This document shows, piece by piece, positions 24,606 through 31,538 of a DNA stretch of 46,167 nt; position 1 is the stretch's first letter, and the number at the start of each line of letters is the position of its first letter. Both the position numbers and the translations under genes were made by a program. The notes under the pieces were generated by a model. The model did not search any database and was not told the DNA's origin. It saw nothing but the letters and a program-made list of their open reading frames with translations. Origin of the DNA: CAZFIM01 sp964519615 (GTDB lineage: Bacteria; Chloroflexota; Dehalococcoidia; GIF9; UBA5629); contig CAZFIM010000015.1 of assembly GCA_964519615.1 (NCBI GenBank), positions 1 to 46,167 of the forward strand. The letters run 5' to 3'.

Positions 24606-26024
24606 TTAGCGCAGATAACAGGAAAGTCTGTGATTGTATCCCATTCTCCTCAGTTTGGACAGGGCATGTTTCTCGATCTGGCGAATTCGCTCTTTTGTCA
24701 GCCCGAATTCTTCGCCTACCTCCTCCAGCGTTCGATCATTTTCTCCATCGAGCCCAAAGCGGTACTCTATGATCCTGCGTTCACGGTCTGTAAGTATTTC
24801 CAGAGCTTTACGCAGCTGGTCGCCCAGAATGCTGGCAATAGCCTGCTCTTCAGGTTCAGGAGCGGTAATATCCTCAATGAAATCTCCCAGTTGTCCTCCA
24901 TCCTCGCCGATCGGTGAATCAAGTGATAACATATATTCCGAACTTGCCTTTTGTATACGCTCAATCTTCTCTAAAGAAACATCCATCATCCGAGCCATCT
25001 CTTCATCAGTAGCTTCACGTCCGTTCTGATGCCAGAACTTGTTGCGCTCTCTGGCCAGTTTTCTGGTTGACTCTACCATATGGATGGGAAGGCGTATGAG
25101 CCGTGATTGCTCTGCAATAGCCCGCGCCATCGCCTGTCGTATCCACCATGTGGCATAAGTGCTGAATTTATACCCCCTGCGGTGGTCGAACTTCCATACA
25201 GCCTTCATCAAACCGATATTGCCTTCCTGAATGAAATCAAGAAAAGACATATTTTTAGCAGTTCTCTTTTTTGCTATACTGACTACCAGCCGCAAATTAG
25301 CGCGTACCAGTTCATCGGCAGATTGCCGCGCCCTGCGATCTACTGAGGTGAAGTGTTTTTCAAGTTCATCTGAATATCCGGTCAATTTCCTTGCATACGC
25401 CGGTAAAGCAATTTGATCCTCCAGATCCCTGAGCAGACAGAGTGGTGCCGCTTTGGAAATCACCTCCCATGGTATCAGGCGGGAATTGAGCGAAAGGCTC
25501 ACACATTTATGTTCTACATCATTGCTAGTTAGTCCCAAAGCTTTCCCCATGTCCTGCAGCAGATTCACATCTATCTTCCCATCGATAGCCGAACGTAATT
25601 CAGGACAGGTAAATTTCGCAGCAAGCGATCTTCCCGCAGGAAGTTCCAGATAATGGTAAAGTTTCTCAAAAAGGACGCGATCGGCAATTATCCGGTTTGA
25701 TGCAACCAGTGTTATTTCCAGTGCAGACGGCTGTCTGCCGTGCAATGTTTCGAATTCCCTGCAGATATTTGTCAGCTCATTTCCTAACTCAATATCGGAG
25801 CTCAATGCCTTTTCCTGTTCCGCATTTAGAAGAATCGTCTGCCTGCAGTCAGCCATATATATGCTGACGGCATCCGTCTCAACCAAAGCATTAGCGTCAA
25901 AATCATCGGCGTTGTCGTTAATAAACTCTTCAACATACCCCTCTTCTATAATAAACTCACCCTCTTCGAGTTCGAACTGATTAGATAGTATTTCATCATA
26001 ATCATCTATTTGTTTGACTACCAT
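24606..26024 (-). CDS. RNA polymerase sigma-70 factor (RpoD/SigA-like)
   Basis: A 472-residue sigma-70 factor. Region 1.2 (SIYMADCRQTILLNAEQEKAL) is near residue 53. Regions 2.1-2.4 are near 235-300, including FLDFIQEGNIGLMKAVWKFD and KFSTYATWWIRQAMARAIAEQ. Region 3 follows, and region 4 ends with the helix-turn-helix RTLEEVGEEFGLTKERIRQIE. The -10 recognition helix is of the primary type. Region 1.1 is missing, and about 150 poorly conserved residues separate regions 1.2 and 2. A strong GGGGAGGG site precedes ATG 26024. It may be the housekeeping sigma factor or a close paralogue. Confidence 0.93.
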   Translation of the reverse strand: MVVKQIDDYDEILSNQFELEEGEFIIEEGYVEEFINDNADDFDANALVETDAVSIYMADCRQTILLNAEQEKALSSDIELGNELTNICREFETLHGRQPSALEITLVASNRIIADRVLFEKLYHYLELPAGRSLAAKFTCPELRSAIDGKIDVNLLQDMGKALGLTSNDVEHKCVSLSLNSRLIPWEVISKAAPLCLLRDLEDQIALPAYARKLTGYSDELEKHFTSVDRRARQSADELVRANLRLVVSIAKKRTAKNMSFLDFIQEGNIGLMKAVWKFDHRRGYKFSTYATWWIRQAMARAIAEQSRLIRLPIHMVESTRKLARERNKFWHQNGREATDEEMARMMDVSLEKIERIQKASSEYMLSLDSPIGEDGGQLGDFIEDITAPEPEEQAIASILGDQLRKALEILTDRERRIIEYRFGLDGENDRTLEEVGEEFGLTKERIRQIEKHALSKLRRMGYNHRLSCYLR

Positions 26025-26109
26025 AACCCTCCCCTTTTCGCAGCTTAAACCTTACTTTTACTGCAAATTGAATTCATATCACTTGTTCCTTGACGCCGCG
26101 CTATAAATT

Positions 26110-26535
26110 CTAGCGCGCAATAGCAGTAAGCTCCCTGTGTGCAGGCCAATATGTATCAAAGCATCCGGCACCGGGTATCGGGTCTGCACCCTTTCCCATT
26201 ACCGCTGAAGTATCAATCTGGTTCTGTAACATACAGTCAGCACCATAGTCACATGCTTTCTCCCACCCATCCATACGGGCTCTGGACGATGCAACTATGA
26301 CAGGCATCATGGAAGCGGTCATATTCATACGCAGCCACCGACAGATTTCATCACCATTGACTCTCGGCAGCGTCACATCCACAATAATAAGATCAGGGAA
26401 CCGGCTGATGGTCTTGCTCATACCTGCAAATCCGTCATGCGCCAATAAAATATCATAATCCGCATCACTCAAAGCGTATTCCGCTAATCTGGTGGAACTT
26501 CGATCGTCTTCAATTACCAGCACTTTTCTACGCAT
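26110..26535 (-). CDS. Atypical single-domain response regulator
   Basis: A 141-residue receiver domain with the acidic pair EDD near residue 9 and the phosphorylatable aspartate in LIIVDVTLP near residue 53. The hydroxyl residue is present (VASSRA), but the invariant lysine after GAD is absent (the segment reads GADCMLQN). The C-terminal 30 residues, with PIPGAGCFDTYWPAH, do not look like a receiver helix. It may act without normal phosphorylation or as an altered signal sensor. A strong GAGGGGG site precedes ATG 26535. It lies between a sigma factor and an HD-GYP gene. Confidence 0.87.
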   Translation of the reverse strand: MRRKVLVIEDDRSSTRLAEYALSDADYDILLAHDGFAGMSKTISRFPDLIIVDVTLPRVNGDEICRWLRMNMTASMMPVIVASSRARMDGWEKACDYGADCMLQNQIDTSAVMGKGADPIPGAGCFDTYWPAHRELTAIAR

Positions 26536-26592
26536 GATATTCCCCCTCAGACTTTATTTCCGGCACATAGACCCGTAACTATCGCTAAAGGC

Positions 26593-27273
26593 TTAAACGA
26601 ACTCAAACGAACCGATTTCCGTATACAGACTCAAGCAAGCATCGACTACGTTGCTGTCATAGAGAATGCCTTTTTTATTTATAAGCTCCAGCAAGACCAT
26701 GTCAGTATTGACGGCAGGGCGGTACGGACGGTAGGACACCATGGCCTCGATAACATCGGCAACCGCAAGCACCTTTGCCTCAAACATTATCTGGTCCCCC
26801 ATTATTCCCGAGGGGTAGCCGGAGCCGTCCAAACGTTCATGATGCTGCAGTACAATTCGAGCGATCGGATAGCCGAAATCGATATTTCTCAGTATTTCAT
26901 AGGCGACCTGTGGATGTGCCTGTATGATGGAAAATTCTGCTTCACTCAGCCGTGACGGTTTGGACAGAATCTGACTCGGCACCTGTGCCTTGCCGATATC
27001 GTGAAGAGCAGATGCGATACGAATCCACTCAATACACTCCTGCGAAAGGCCCATCTGGCGTGCGATGGCACAGGCAAGTCTCGCAACACGAATTTGATGC
27101 CCGCCGGTATAGGGATCACGTACCTGCACCAGCATCGCCAGAGCATCGACAACACCTTCCAAAGGTACAATAAGCGGGGTTGTTTCGTTGAGTTCACTAA
27201 ACTCCAGTATCAACGTTTTCACTCCAGACATATCTTTTGCTGCCGGTTTATTTGCATTACTACTCACATCCAT
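26593..27273 (-). CDS. HD-GYP domain phosphodiesterase (cyclic di-GMP)
   Basis: A 226-residue protein with a full HD-GYP domain: GGHQIRVARLA near residue 57, LHDIGKAQVP near residue 91, HPQVAYEIL near residue 115, and HHERLDGSGYPSGIMG near residue 139. The metal-binding histidines and aspartates and the GYP signature are intact, so cyclic di-GMP hydrolysis is the expected activity. The N-terminal 40 residues are unrecognised. AAGGAG precedes ATG 27273. With the GGDEF gene at 28207 it forms a potential synthesis/breakdown pair. Confidence 0.93.
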   Translation of the reverse strand: MDVSSNANKPAAKDMSGVKTLILEFSELNETTPLIVPLEGVVDALAMLVQVRDPYTGGHQIRVARLACAIARQMGLSQECIEWIRIASALHDIGKAQVPSQILSKPSRLSEAEFSIIQAHPQVAYEILRNIDFGYPIARIVLQHHERLDGSGYPSGIMGDQIMFEAKVLAVADVIEAMVSYRPYRPAVNTDMVLLELINKKGILYDSNVVDACLSLYTEIGSFEFV

Positions 27274-27309
27274 ATGAAGCTCCTTAGCCCAAACCTGATT
27301 TGCGCAAAT

Positions 27310-27507
27310 CTATACATAAGTTGCCCGCAGGGAAGAACATTTTGTTACCTCACGCCCATTGTCACCCACCGCTAAAGGATAACTGGCACACGGAGATGAA
27401 ACAGCGATAATTTCAACAACGCCTGCGGCTGCGTATTTGTCAGCAATATCTTTTGAACACCCTATCACCACACCGGTTTTCTTTTTTATTACGAGTACAC
27501 GTTCCAT
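27310..27507 (-). CDS. 65-residue protein of unknown function
   Basis: A small soluble protein, ERVLVIKKKTGVVIGCSKD at the N terminus, with two further cysteines near residues 39 and 56. I do not recognise it. It is supported by an upstream promoter that overlaps a conserved box array (see 27560-27608), an AAGGGG site somewhat far from ATG 27507, and its position between the HD-GYP gene and another unknown gene on the same strand. It may be co-transcribed with the HD-GYP gene 36 bp downstream. Confidence 0.6.
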   Translation of the reverse strand: MERVLVIKKKTGVVIGCSKDIADKYAAAGVVEIIAVSSPCASYPLAVGDNGREVTKCSSLRATYV

Positions 27508-27536
27508 TTTTTACAGCAACCCCTTTTCACCCTTAC

Positions 27537-27565
27537 AGTATCAGTCTAGGGTAAGTAACCTAAAA
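27537..27565 (-). promoter_or_regulatory. Promoter of the 65-residue gene
   Basis: On the minus strand GATACT (27542-27537) is a -10-like box; 17 bp upstream, the -35 position (27565-27560) is TTTTAG, the first CTAAA box of the array. This placement suits activation by a regulator that replaces a weak -35. Confidence 0.4.
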
Positions 27566-27608
27566 GACATCTAAATTTGTATGCGATTGTCCTAAATATT
27601 TTCTAAAG
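27560..27608. promoter_or_regulatory. Four-box CTAAA operator array A
   Basis: CTAAA occurs at 27560, 27571, 27592 and 27603, giving spacings of 11, 21 and 11 bp, all on one helical face. Array B (28112-28160) has exactly the same spacing. Direct repeats with an 11 bp period are typical of OmpR/PhoB-family response regulators; the regulator is inferred. Confidence 0.6.
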
Positions 27609-27755
27609 ATCGTCACAACGGCTAAATAATATAAACATCATGGAATTGCAGGTGTTCACGGGTACGCATGTGGACCGTGCGCAAATGGCAAATGCTGCAG
27701 AAGAAGGTCAGTAAATGATCAAGACCAACGAACATAGTGCCCTGGTTATAAAAGA

Positions 27756-28034
27756 CTAAATTGAGGGTCTATCCTCTATGTCAAGAATTTCAATTGTCAC
27801 CCTAACTTTTTTACCATGGAGGTCAGCAAGCATTACTTTGCTATCTATACAGCCTGTATTCCATAAAAAATATTCATCCACGCCCATGCACATATTGCGG
27901 TTTACGTCACCTTCAAATACCTTTTTATCCCGGACCTCCGGTGACATAAGGTTAATAACAGGACTAAGACCCGTTACCTGTGTTTCATTCTCTATCGGCG
28001 GATTCACTGTGTTTATCGTATCTATTCTCAGCAT
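27756..28034 (-). CDS. Small protein of unknown function
   Basis: A protein of about 92 residues (97 if GTG 28049 is used), with no membrane segment and no domain I recognise. The C-terminal half, GKKVRVTIEILDIEDRP, looks like a beta-rich fold. I favour ATG 28034, which follows a purine-rich AAAGAAG stretch; GTG 28049 has AAGGG too close. It has its own box array (B) upstream and is transcribed in the same direction as its neighbours, so it is likely a real member of the local regulon. Confidence 0.6.
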   Translation of the reverse strand: MLRIDTINTVNPPIENETQVTGLSPVINLMSPEVRDKKVFEGDVNRNMCMGVDEYFLWNTGCIDSKVMLADLHGKKVRVTIEILDIEDRPSI

Positions 28035-28082
28035 CTTCTTTACTTTCACCCTTATTCTACAGCGTAAAACAGTTGTAATCCT

Positions 28083-28088
28083 GTTATA
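28083..28088 (-). promoter_or_regulatory. Possible -10 box of the 27756-28034 gene
   Basis: On the minus strand TATAAC lies 23 bp downstream of the first box of array B, with a poor -35 (GAGTAT) directly against the boxes, as expected for an activator-dependent promoter. An alternative -10, TAGAAT, is at 28059-28054. Confidence 0.3.
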
Positions 28089-28111
28089 AAAAACAGTCTA
28101 AATAAATACTC

Positions 28112-28160
28112 CTAAAGGAAGGCTAAAAATGCAGGCAGCAACACTAAAAATTCTCTAAAC
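28112..28160. promoter_or_regulatory. Four-box CTAAA operator array B
   Basis: CTAAA occurs at 28112, 28123, 28144 and 28155, with spacings 11, 21 and 11 bp, identical to array A. An extra CTAAA lies at 28098. The 16 bp of the distal pair (28144-28159) matches that of array A (27592-27607) at 14 positions. Confidence 0.6.
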
Positions 28161-28206
28161 AAGGAGGAAAGCCGCTGGGAGTGAAATGACAATCAATATA
28201 TTTGCA

Positions 28207-30303
28207 CTAGCCGGTGTACAGGCAGAAATTATTTCTTCCGGAATCCTTGGCGCGGTACATGGCGGCATCGGCGTTCTTTATAAGAGTCGTGATATCGCTT
28301 CCGTCGCGAGGAAAGACCGCAACACCGATACTCATGGTCACAGTAAGCATACAATCATAGAGCTCGAAAGGTTCAGCAAATATCTCTAAAATCCTTTTGG
28401 CGACAAGCTTCTCTTCCTGTTTACCGGCAAGTTCAGCAACCATACAAAATTCATCGCCGCCCATTCTTGCCAGCGTATCGCTGGTACGCAAAACAGCCTT
28501 CATTCTATCGGCAACGGCCTTCAGCAGCCTGTCGCCCGCGTCATGTCCTTTGGTATCGTTTACGGCTTTAAAATTGTCCATATCCATAACCATGACCGCA
28601 AGTTCTTTTCTATACCGTTTTGCCCTCGATAACGCCACGGTGAGACGATCATGAAATAAAGCTCGATTCGGCAGACCTGTCAGCTGGTCGTTATTGGCCA
28701 GATAAACCAGCTTGTCCTCCATCTGTTTACGCTCCGTAATATCGCGTATAATAGCAATAGCGTTCCAGCGGTCCTTCAGATTAATAGCAGACAATGATAA
28801 TGACGAGGGGAAAACCGTCCCATTTTTCCTTTTACATTCAAGATCCAGAGTTATTCCCATAACCGCAGCTTGTCCGCTCGACTTAAATTTCTTAAACTCC
28901 TGTTGATAAGGCTCGCAATGATTTGCAGGTGCGATAATTGTGAAAATTTTTTCACCGATAACGTTTGAGGTTTCATAGCCAAAGAGAATCTCCGCAGCCT
29001 TATTCCAGTATATGATATTGGATTGGTCGTCCAGAAGAATTATTGCATCACGTGCGGACATGCTTATCGCTTCGAACTTCTTTTCCATCTCCTGAATCCG
29101 CTCTTCGGCACGTTTGCGCTGAATGATGCTGTCCACATCGCGGGCAATCGTAGTAAGCAAGACTTTTTCCTCTTCACTGAAAAGTTCTCCGGTAATATCC
29201 GTTTCATCCCCCAGAAAATAAACCTCGATAGTGCCTGCCTGTTCACCCGCAATGGTAATAGCCGCAGCCTGCCTCAAGGGTGTTATGCGAAAACGCGCCG
29301 TTTTGAATTCCTTTCCATCGAGCGTAATTCTGGCGCAGGTCAATTCAGGATACTGCCAGGCAGACGGTATAAGATCTACAATATACTGTAGCGTTTCATC
29401 AAGCTGCCGCTCCGGTGAGGACTTGATAGTTGCTATTTCATACAGGCAGTTCAACTGCTGAAGGCGTTTACTCAGTGTAACAGCCTGTTTATGAAGCATG
29501 TCTTCTGTTTTTTTCAAATTGGAGATATCACGCGCTATCGCCAGTACCTGGTATTTGCCTGCTATACGTATTGGAAATGTATGTATTCCTACTATCACTT
29601 TGCTGCCGTCCTTGCGGTTTAGAAAAAACTCATCAGGGCCGGTAGGGCGGCCAAGGGCGTTTCTGGCCAGCAGTTTGGCAGCTGTGACTATTTGTTCAGG
29701 CGCAAGAAGATTTAAATGGAGATAATTTTTACCAATGAGCTCTTTCTTTGAATACCCGATCATCTTTTCCGCAGCTATATTGCCGTCGATAAATACTCCT
29801 TTTGTATCACTCAGGTAGTATGCGTCGGGAGCATATTCGAACAGCAGTTTAAACCATTTGGCAGAGGTTTCAAGTTTTGCTTCTATTTCTTTCCGGTAGC
29901 TGATATCAAAAAAGGAACCGATGATTACTTTGTCATCCTGACATCGGGCTGATGCCAGATGCATCAGCACCCATAAAAGCGCACCGTTTTTGTTGACAAC
30001 ACGACATTCGAATGAGTCAATGACATTTTTTTCTTCGGAGAGCTCAGCATATCTGGTTTTAAAAACCTTTTTGTCATCTTTGTAAATAAAAGAGGCCGCG
30101 GCTCTGCCGCATGTCTTTTCCCATGAACAGCCGCAAAGTTCCTGAAAGATTGCATTGATGTACTGGAGTTTTCCGTTGCTGGCGATAAAAACGGCTGATC
30201 CGATATTTTCCACCAGGCATGTGAGCCCATAAACCGGATCGATTGAGCCTAAGAACTCAGGAACCGGCTGTGCTTTTTCACTTGCTTCCTTGATATTTGC
30301 CAT
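28207..30303 (-). CDS. PAS-PAS-GAF-PAS-GGDEF diguanylate cyclase
   Basis: A 698-residue soluble sensor enzyme expected to make cyclic di-GMP from GTP. Domains in order: PAS at about 22-135, PAS at about 143-262, a GAF-like region at about 280-400, PAS at about 405-525, and GGDEF from about 533 to the end. The active site is MGGDEF, and the inhibitory I-site RTSD sits the standard five residues before it, so product inhibition is predicted. No transmembrane segment is visible, so cytosolic signals are sensed, perhaps redox or small molecules. The start is ATG 30303. Its promoter is preceded by CTAAA-like boxes. Confidence 0.95.
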   Translation of the reverse strand: MANIKEASEKAQPVPEFLGSIDPVYGLTCLVENIGSAVFIASNGKLQYINAIFQELCGCSWEKTCGRAAASFIYKDDKKVFKTRYAELSEEKNVIDSFECRVVNKNGALLWVLMHLASARCQDDKVIIGSFFDISYRKEIEAKLETSAKWFKLLFEYAPDAYYLSDTKGVFIDGNIAAEKMIGYSKKELIGKNYLHLNLLAPEQIVTAAKLLARNALGRPTGPDEFFLNRKDGSKVIVGIHTFPIRIAGKYQVLAIARDISNLKKTEDMLHKQAVTLSKRLQQLNCLYEIATIKSSPERQLDETLQYIVDLIPSAWQYPELTCARITLDGKEFKTARFRITPLRQAAAITIAGEQAGTIEVYFLGDETDITGELFSEEEKVLLTTIARDVDSIIQRKRAEERIQEMEKKFEAISMSARDAIILLDDQSNIIYWNKAAEILFGYETSNVIGEKIFTIIAPANHCEPYQQEFKKFKSSGQAAVMGITLDLECKRKNGTVFPSSLSLSAINLKDRWNAIAIIRDITERKQMEDKLVYLANNDQLTGLPNRALFHDRLTVALSRAKRYRKELAVMVMDMDNFKAVNDTKGHDAGDRLLKAVADRMKAVLRTSDTLARMGGDEFCMVAELAGKQEEKLVAKRILEIFAEPFELYDCMLTVTMSIGVAVFPRDGSDITTLIKNADAAMYRAKDSGRNNFCLYTG

Positions 30304-30358
30304 AACACTGAAGCCCTGATTGATAATTCAAGCATCAGGTCTTAGTAATCATTTTTCC

Positions 30359-30432
30359 ATTATAAAATTTTTATACGAAAAACCCTCTAAATGTAATCGA
30401 TAATTCTTAAAATGTAGCTAAAATTCTTACAT
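30359..30432 (-). promoter_or_regulatory. Promoter and box cluster C upstream of the GGDEF gene
   Basis: On the minus strand TATAAT (30364-30359) has a poor -35 (GAGGGT). Upstream are CTAAA at 30387 and 30418 (plus-strand reading) and two copies of ATTCTTA at 30403 and 30423, 20 bp apart. The arrangement is a weaker version of arrays A and B, again placed just upstream of the -35 position. Confidence 0.4.
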
Positions 30433-30474
30433 GCCCGCATAATCCTGTAAGGGATTGTCCCGTCATGCTCGACA

Positions 30475-31164
30475 TTATTCCCTGAAGCGATACCCGATCC
30501 CGGGCACCGTAATAATATACTTCGGCTTTTCCTGGTCCTCCCCCAATTCTTTGCGCAGGCGGCCGATAAATACATGTAGATATTCTCTCTCCTCAGCATA
30601 TTCAGGCCCCCACACTCTTCCCAATAACAGACTGTGAGTCAGTACTTTACCGGCATTGAGCACCAGTTCCTGCAGCAGCCGGTATTCCGTAGGAGTAAGC
30701 TTTATCTCACGTCCGTCAAAAGTGACTCGCCTCTCGGCAAAATTAAGGTTTAGTTTACCAATAGATACTTCTGCTTTCATTTGGTCGCTTTTCAATGCTT
30801 CGGCACGCCGCAGGACAGCTTTCATGCGGGCGATAAGCTCTTCGATGCTGAAAGGTTTGGTAACATAGTCGTCCGCGCCCATATTAAGGCATTTTACCTT
30901 ATCTCCCTCTTCTCCTCTGGCGCTGAGCATTATGATAGGAACCTGTGTCCACTCCCGCACGCGTTCACATATTTGAAAGCCGTCTATACCGGGAAGCATA
31001 ATATCAAGGATAACAAGATCGAGTGCTTCTTTCTCGATAGCATGAAGAGCTTCATCTCCATTCATGACCGCTATAACCTCAAAACCCTCCGCTTTCAGAT
31101 TAGCGCGCAGCAACTTTATGATTGAAAGATCATCATCGACGATAAGTATACGGAAATGACGCAT
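30475..31164 (-). CDS. OmpR/KdpE-family response regulator
   Basis: A 229-residue two-domain regulator. The receiver (residues 1-120) has the acidic pair, the phosphorylation site LVILDIMLPGIDG near residue 54, the threonine/serine position (MLSARG), and the lysine of DDYVTKPF near residue 103. The winged-helix domain (130-229) contains LTPTEYRLLQELVLNAGKVLTHSLLLGRVWG and ends YIITVPGIGYRF, as in KdpE/PhoP. It lies 8 nt downstream of a receiver-only gene and in one run with the histidine kinase. It is the best candidate for binding the nearby CTAAA arrays. Confidence 0.96.
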   Translation of the reverse strand: MRHFRILIVDDDLSIIKLLRANLKAEGFEVIAVMNGDEALHAIEKEALDLVILDIMLPGIDGFQICERVREWTQVPIIMLSARGEEGDKVKCLNMGADDYVTKPFSIEELIARMKAVLRRAEALKSDQMKAEVSIGKLNLNFAERRVTFDGREIKLTPTEYRLLQELVLNAGKVLTHSLLLGRVWGPEYAEEREYLHVFIGRLRKELGEDQEKPKYIITVPGIGYRFRE

Positions 31165-31172
31165 ATATAATT

Positions 31173-31538
31173 TTACTCCTTAAGAACATTTTTCACCGTC
31201 TTAAGCAAATCATCAAGATCAAATGGTTTCAATAAATAGTCGGTAACCCCCAGCTGACGTGCTTTCTTCTCGGTTAAGCTGCCGATTGAAGCGGTGACAA
31301 CGATCACCGGAATGCGTTCAAGTCCTTTATCCGCCCGCATTGTGCGGAGGACATCCCAGCCTGACATTTCAGGCATAAGCAGATCGAGCAGGACAATGTC
31401 AGGCACAGTATCACGCATAGACTGAATTCCCTCCTCACCGTTGCCGGCAATCAGAACGGTATGCCCGTTGGCCTCCAGATTTGCTTTCATTACTTTCTGA
31501 ATACTGATCTCATCCTCGATAATCAGAATGTTAGCCAT
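31173..31538 (-). CDS. Receiver-only response regulator (CheY-like)
   Basis: A 121-residue receiver with all phosphorylation residues: EDE near residue 8, LLDLLMPEMSGW near residue 51, the threonine in VVTAS, and lysine in DYLLKPF. The start ATG 31538 has a strong GAGGAGG site; a longer frame upstream is only the reverse of the kinase's end. It overlaps the kinase gene by 8 nt. It could relay phosphate between the kinase and the OmpR-type regulator, or act as a phosphate sink. Confidence 0.92.
   Translation of the reverse strand: MANILIIEDEISIQKVMKANLEANGHTVLIAGNGEEGIQSMRDTVPDIVLLDLLMPEMSGWDVLRTMRADKGLERIPVIVVTASIGSLTEKKARQLGVTDYLLKPFDLDDLLKTVKNVLKE

Noticed and set aside
27640..27758. Two short plus-strand frames with ATG starts
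   Set aside because: 24 and 14 codons, no ribosome-binding site, no sequence character.
27560..28160. CRISPR array
   Set aside because: The repeat units are only five bases long with helical spacing, and there are no spacers or cas genes.
28130..28207. Plus-strand ribosome-binding-like sites (AAAGGAAGG, AAGGAGG) before short frames
   Set aside because: The first opens an 8-codon frame and the second runs antisense into the GGDEF gene. The region is better explained by the CTAAA array.
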